Shown: positions 63,452 to 64,000 of the stretch, piece after piece
Layout of the letters: every line of letters starts with the position of its first letter
Position numbering within the stretch: position 1 is the first letter of the stretch
From: Carboxylicivirga fragile
Lineage (GTDB): Bacteria > Bacteroidota > Bacteroidia > Bacteroidales > Marinilabiliaceae
Reading direction: 5' to 3'
NCBI GenBank assembly: GCA_025499625.1
Contig: JAFMVD010000032.1
Location: 1 to 64,000, forward strand
DNA length: 64,000 bases
The notes under the pieces: generated by a model
Databases searched by the model: none
The model's input: the letters and a program-made list of their open reading frames with translations, nothing else
What the model was told of the DNA's origin: nothing
Translations under genes and position numbers: made by a program

Positions 63452-63553
63452 TAAAAAATAAACGGAAGCTCATGTTTTATATTGATTCTTAATTATTTTT
63501 GTGGGCAATTAATAGGTTAAGAATATTTTATTAATTCATATAAACCAATTGAC

Positions 63554-64000
63554 ATGCAAGCACAAGTGAGCATTATTATGGGTAGCACATCGGACTTACC
63601 GGTGATGAAAAAAGCTGCTGACTTTTTGAATGATCTTGAAATTCCATTTGAAATTAATGCATTATCTGCGCACAGAACACCTTCGCAAGTAGAAGAATTT
63701 GCTAAAAATGCAGAGAACAGAGGAGTAAAGGTAATTATTGCTGCAGCAGGAATGGCCGCTCATTTACCAGGTGTTATCGCCTCAATGGTAAAAATACCAG
63801 TTATTGGTGTGCCTATCAATGCAAGCCTTGACGGACTAGATGCCTTATTGGCAATTGTTCAGATGCCTCCCGGAATTCCGGTAGCTACTGTTGGTATCAA
63901 CGGTGCACAAAATGCAGGTATACTAGCGGCACAAATCATTGCAACAGGCGATGCAGCGTTAGCACAAAAAGTAGCTGATTTCAAAGAAAGCTTAAAAGAC
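63554..64000 (+). CDS. purE: N5-carboxyaminoimidazole ribonucleotide mutase, partial
   Basis: Converts N5-CAIR to CAIR in purine synthesis. The window ends inside the gene after 149 codons, so the 3' end is missing. Class I PurE motifs: IIMGSTSDLPVM (residues 7-18), SAHRTPSQ (about 38-45) with the catalytic His, AAAGMAAHLPGVIAS (about 63-77), and INGAQNAGILA near the end. The usual length is about 160-170 residues, so little is lost. ATG 63554 starts MQAQVSIIMGS. Divergent from hpt. Confidence 0.93.
   Translation, partial: MQAQVSIIMGSTSDLPVMKKAADFLNDLEIPFEINALSAHRTPSQVEEFAKNAENRGVKVIIAAAGMAAHLPGVIASMVKIPVIGVPINASLDGLDALLAIVQMPPGIPVATVGINGAQNAGILAAQIIATGDAALAQKVADFKESLKD

Overview
The window is a stretch of chromosome from a member of the Bacteroidota. 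Supporting signs: AT-rich DNA; several exact TAnnTTTG -7 promoter boxes; weak ribosome binding sites; a DUF5683 gene beside parAB; a topoisomerase IV B subunit with the EGDSASG motif; an OlsF-type fused acyltransferase gene; and a mutL/rhomboid/exonuclease neighbourhood I associate with this phylum. A marine Marinilabiliales-like lineage is a guess only. The window is almost entirely coding. I see no rRNA, tRNA, CRISPR array, prophage or insertion sequence. No gene-free gap exceeds 300 bases; the largest is 21663-21961.

Layout. 257-13021 (+): LPS heptose kinase, ParA/ParB, DUF5683, a LysM lytic transglycosylase, an SGNH/MBOAT O-acetylation pair, a very long propeller sensor protein, and a zinc peptidase. 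13043-14660: an accessory patch with an unknown gene and a ParD/ParE toxin-antitoxin pair. 14717-21662: an RDD gene (-) divergent from a SpoIIM / membrane protein / DUF4129 / DUF4350 / MoxR / DUF58 operon (+). 21962-26637 (+): a degenerate aminotransferase-fold protein, an LpxH-like phosphoesterase, a glycosyltransferase, and an OlsF-like lipid acyltransferase gene broken by an in-frame TAG. 26684-34348 (-): folA, thyA, an exonuclease-family protein, two rhomboids, mutL, a small membrane protein and a potassium channel. 34465-37511 (+): gmhA, comM, ppa. 37564-42322 (-): a two-component system, a 4-TM protein, hemG and hemH. 42475-45323 (-): two proteins of unknown function. 45476-53493 (-): hemA-hemC-hemD-hemB-hemL-hemE-hemN. 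53657-63328 (-): a PH-like protein, aroK, parC, parE, a membrane MutS relative, obgE, adk, hpt. purE (+) runs off the right edge.

How the genes work together. The window holds the C5 haem pathway from glutamyl-tRNA to protohaem (hemA,C,D,B,L,E,N plus G,H). It also holds two heptose steps (gmhA, rfaE1), dTMP/folate supply (thyA, folA), chromosome segregation (parA, parB, parC, parE), and envelope functions.

The most interesting structure lies outside the genes. Intergenic gaps are packed with imperfect 7-8 bp repeats that all begin AG. They come in three dialects (AGT-, AGC-, AGA-) and often start exactly at a stop codon. Other points worth attention are the amber-interrupted OlsF homologue, the aminotransferase-fold protein without a catalytic lysine, and the sensor kinase whose phospho-acceptor histidine is replaced by serine.
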